From Alysiella sp. (GTDB lineage Bacteria > Pseudomonadota > Gammaproteobacteria > Burkholderiales > Neisseriaceae), in assembly GCF_030525755.1 (NCBI RefSeq), contig NZ_JAUNEC010000044.1, forward strand, positions 1 to 14,545: DNA of 14,545 bases, given 5' to 3'. The translations under genes and the position numbers were made by a program. Shown here piece by piece: positions 13,556-14,545 of the stretch (the stretch's first letter is position 1; each line of letters begins with the position of its first letter). The notes below the pieces were generated by a model. It had not been told where the DNA came from. It made no database searches and saw only the letters and a program-made list of their open reading frames with translations.

Positions 13556-13620
13556 AAATTTATCACCCCAATTTACACATTAATTCCATACCCCAAGCGC
13601 ATCACTTAAACACCGAAACC

Positions 13621-14100
13621 ATGAGTAAACCCAATTACCCCATTACCCCAGCCATCCGTTTTTTGCGCCAACATCAAATTGCTTTTACCCCACATTTATA
13701 CCCTTATGTAGAACACGGAGGCACAGCCCATTCTGCTACCTGTTTGGGTGTTCCAGAGCACAATGTGATTAAAACCATCGTGTTACAAAACGAACACAGA
13801 CAAGGCTTAATTTGCCTGATGCACGGCGACAAACAGATTTCCACCCGCAATCTGGCTCGCCAACTCAACATGAAACACATTGAAGCTGCCACACCACAAC
13901 AGGCACAAAAATGGACAGGCTATTTACTTGGTGGGACCAGCCCATTTGGTATCCAAACCGTTCTGCCCATTTATGTACAAGAAAGCATCATGATGCTGCC
14001 TGAAATCCACATCAATGGCGGCAAACGCGGTTTTTTGGTCAGCATTCAAACCCAAAACTTAAACATACTTCGTCCCAAACTCGTAGAAGTCGCAACATAA
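13621..14100 (+). CDS. ybaK: Cys-tRNA(Pro)/Cys-tRNA(Cys) deacylase, YbaK/EbsC family
   Basis: Hydrolyses mischarged Cys-tRNA(Pro) made by prolyl-tRNA synthetase; a free-standing homologue of the ProRS editing domain. The 159 residues match E. coli YbaK in length. Seen: TAHSATCLGVPEHNVIKTIV, with Lys51 at the position of the essential lysine of YbaK, LLGGTSPFG (the GGxSPxG motif), and INGGKRG near the C-terminus. The ATG at 13621 gives a full-length family N-terminus; no good ribosome site is visible. An in-frame DUS-like core (13993-14004) encodes Met-Leu-Pro-Glu just before the INGGKRG motif. It is preceded by the DUS palindrome at 13541 and followed by an AT-rich non-coding region, so it is probably monocistronic. 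Confidence 0.94.
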   Translation: MSKPNYPITPAIRFLRQHQIAFTPHLYPYVEHGGTAHSATCLGVPEHNVIKTIVLQNEHRQGLICLMHGDKQISTRNLARQLNMKHIEAATPQQAQKWTGYLLGGTSPFGIQTVLPIYVQESIMMLPEIHINGGKRGFLVSIQTQNLNILRPKLVEVAT

Positions 14101-14163
14101 TTCAGACTCTATCTAGATATTAATTTTTCTTTCGTTTAAAATCAAATATTTATTTTATTTTTT

Positions 14164-14182
14164 AATAATAGTAACAATTATC
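14164..14182. promoter_or_regulatory. Fur-box-like site upstream of a small RNA promoter
   Basis: AATAATAGTAACAATTATC matches 14 of 19 bases of the Fur consensus GATAATGATAATCATTATC. It ends 2 bp before the -35 box at 14185, an apt place for iron-dependent repression. The surroundings are very AT-rich, so a chance match cannot be excluded. Confidence 0.45.
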
Positions 14183-14184
14183 AT

Positions 14185-14213
14185 TTGCTATTTTTAACAA
14201 AGATGCGTATTAT
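14185..14213 (+). promoter_or_regulatory. Sigma70-type promoter for the small RNA candidate
   Basis: TTGCTA (14185-14190), a 17-bp spacer, and TATTAT (14208-14213). This is the only promoter in the window with both boxes at ideal spacing. Predicted start about 14220. Confidence 0.5.
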
Positions 14214-14219
14214 TCACCT

Positions 14220-14329
14220 TACCAGCTGCACGGCACACAGTTGCCAAACAACACCGTATCGTGCAGTCCATTTTGGTAGTGGTTTGTGTTCCTTTTGCGC
14301 CCCCGTTGCTGAATGTGGGGCGTTTTTTT
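14220..14329 (+). ncRNA. Candidate small RNA of about 110 nt (or leader RNA)
   Basis: The segment between a promoter (14185-14213) and a strong terminator (14298-14329) has no convincing reading frame but folds well on inspection. TACCA (14220-14224) pairs with TGGTA (14274-14278), enclosing CTGCACG (14226-14232) paired with CGTGCAG (near 14260-14266). A single-stranded U-rich linker (about 14279-14297) containing GUUCCUUUU, complementary to ribosome sites, then leads to the terminator hairpin and U7. This is the usual plan of an Hfq-binding trans-acting sRNA, and the Fur-like site recalls iron-controlled RNAs such as NrrF, though I see no sequence identity to support naming it. Alternatively it is an attenuating leader for the gene at 14522, about 190 bp away. 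Confidence 0.5.
14298..14329 (+). terminator. Strong rho-independent terminator
   Basis: CGCCCC (14298-14303) pairs with GGGGCG (14317-14322) over a 13-base loop, followed by seven T (14323-14329). The best terminator in the window, yet it follows no protein gene: ybaK ended 198 bp earlier. Confidence 0.85.
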
Positions 14330-14387
14330 GCTATCTACAAATAACGTAAAACTTGAAATGAGCAATCGCTTTAATAGAAACTGTGTT

Positions 14388-14410
14388 GTAGGTATAAATG
14401 ATGTACCTAC
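14388..14410. promoter_or_regulatory. Perfect 7-bp dyad, possible operator
   Basis: GTAGGTA (14388-14394) and TACCTAC (14404-14410) flank a 9-base AT-rich centre. It lies about 70 bp upstream of the putative promoter at 14477 for the last gene and might be a regulator binding site; the regulator is unknown. Confidence 0.3.
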
Positions 14411-14453
14411 CCACCACCATCTCATAACTAAACAATTTGTGGCATTTTGTTTC

Positions 14454-14465
14454 AAGCTGCCTGAA
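14454..14465 (+). repeat. DUS, one mismatch (AAGCTGCCTGAA)
   Basis: 14 bp upstream of the -10 box at 14480. A second, weaker copy (CCGCTGCCTGAA, 14501-14512) follows that box. Confidence 0.6.
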
Positions 14466-14476
14466 ACCCCTTTTTA

Positions 14477-14485
14477 TGCTAAAAT
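14477..14485 (+). promoter_or_regulatory. Extended -10 promoter for the gene starting at 14522
   Basis: TGCTAAAAT fits the extended -10 pattern; predicted start about 14492, 30 bp before the ATG at 14522. The -35 position is covered by the DUS at 14454-14465. Confidence 0.4.
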
Positions 14486-14521
14486 TCTCGTTTTCTCGCT
14501 CCGCTGCCTGAAACCCTAATC

Positions 14522-14545
14522 ATGCACATTCATACGGGAACATTC
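14522..14545 (+). CDS. Start of an unidentified gene (cut by window end)
   Basis: ATG at 14522 opens a frame running to the window end: Met-His-Ile-His-Thr-Gly-Thr-Phe. Its support is positional: a promoter-like element at 14477 and a DUS 10 bp upstream, as for other genes here. There is no clear ribosome site, but several genes in this window also lack one. Eight codons are too few to name a product. Confidence 0.35.

Noticed and set aside
14203..14349. A 48-codon plus-strand frame (ATG 14203) with six cysteines, as a possible leader peptide or small protein
   Set aside because: Its ATG lies inside the spacer of the best promoter (the -10 is downstream of it), it has no ribosome site, and its end runs through the GC stem and T-run of the terminator. 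The RNA interpretation fits better. Conservation of the peptide would reverse this.
14219..14455. Minus-strand open frame (78 codons) in the 3' intergenic region
   Set aside because: It crosses the terminator and sRNA stems, has no ribosome site and unnatural composition.
14313..14519. Plus-strand open frame (68 codons) ahead of the last gene
   Set aside because: It begins in the terminator loop and reads through a DUS and a promoter element.

Overview
This is a compact, almost entirely chromosomal-housekeeping segment from a member of the Neisseriaceae. The clearest clue is the 12-mer AGGCTGCCTGAA, which occurs 12 times exactly (both strands) plus many one-mismatch copies. It has the form of a Neisseriaceae DNA uptake sequence (DUS) in the dialect described for Simonsiella ('simDUS'); the Kingella form AGGCAGCCTGAA occurs four times, three of them overlapping a sim copy. 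Protein matches agree: BamD/ComL carries the conserved DQSFLNKLASQDWSDRD block and PWWRYW end, and the sensor kinase resembles neisserial MisS. The genus (Simonsiella, Alysiella, Kingella or a relative) cannot be fixed from this window.

Layout: 1-1292 is the 3' part of accC (fatty acid synthesis), then a terminator; 1502-2296 thyA (dTMP); 2454-3260 bamD (outer-membrane protein assembly); 3263-3506 an intergenic stretch with a long hairpin and a REP-like inverted repeat; 3507-4877 the only minus-strand gene, a DUF4026/DUF2314-type protein; 5058-6491 gabD-like succinate-semialdehyde dehydrogenase; 6571-7692 ribD (riboflavin); 7840-8292 sixA-like phosphohistidine phosphatase; 8352-9005 a CDP-alcohol phosphatidyltransferase with a degenerate active-site signature; 9142-9909 hisF; 9967-11394 a MisS/CpxA-type histidine kinase without an adjacent regulator; 11461-12240 yaaA; 12336-13529 coaBC; 13621-14100 ybaK; 14101-14521 a non-coding region that looks like a Fur-controlled small RNA locus; 14522 onward the first 8 codons of an unidentified gene.

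Most genes are single transcription units separated by 60-250 bp gaps that hold DUS copies, singly or as inverted pairs acting as hairpins. The genes share no pathway, so this is not an operon-type system. No phage, IS, CRISPR or tRNA is visible. The parts that go beyond routine annotation are the small-RNA candidate at 14164-14329, the ways DUS copies have been put to use (stop codons of three genes, in-frame repeats in RibD, a hairpin whose loop is a -10 element), and the altered signature of the CDP-alcohol phosphatidyltransferase.
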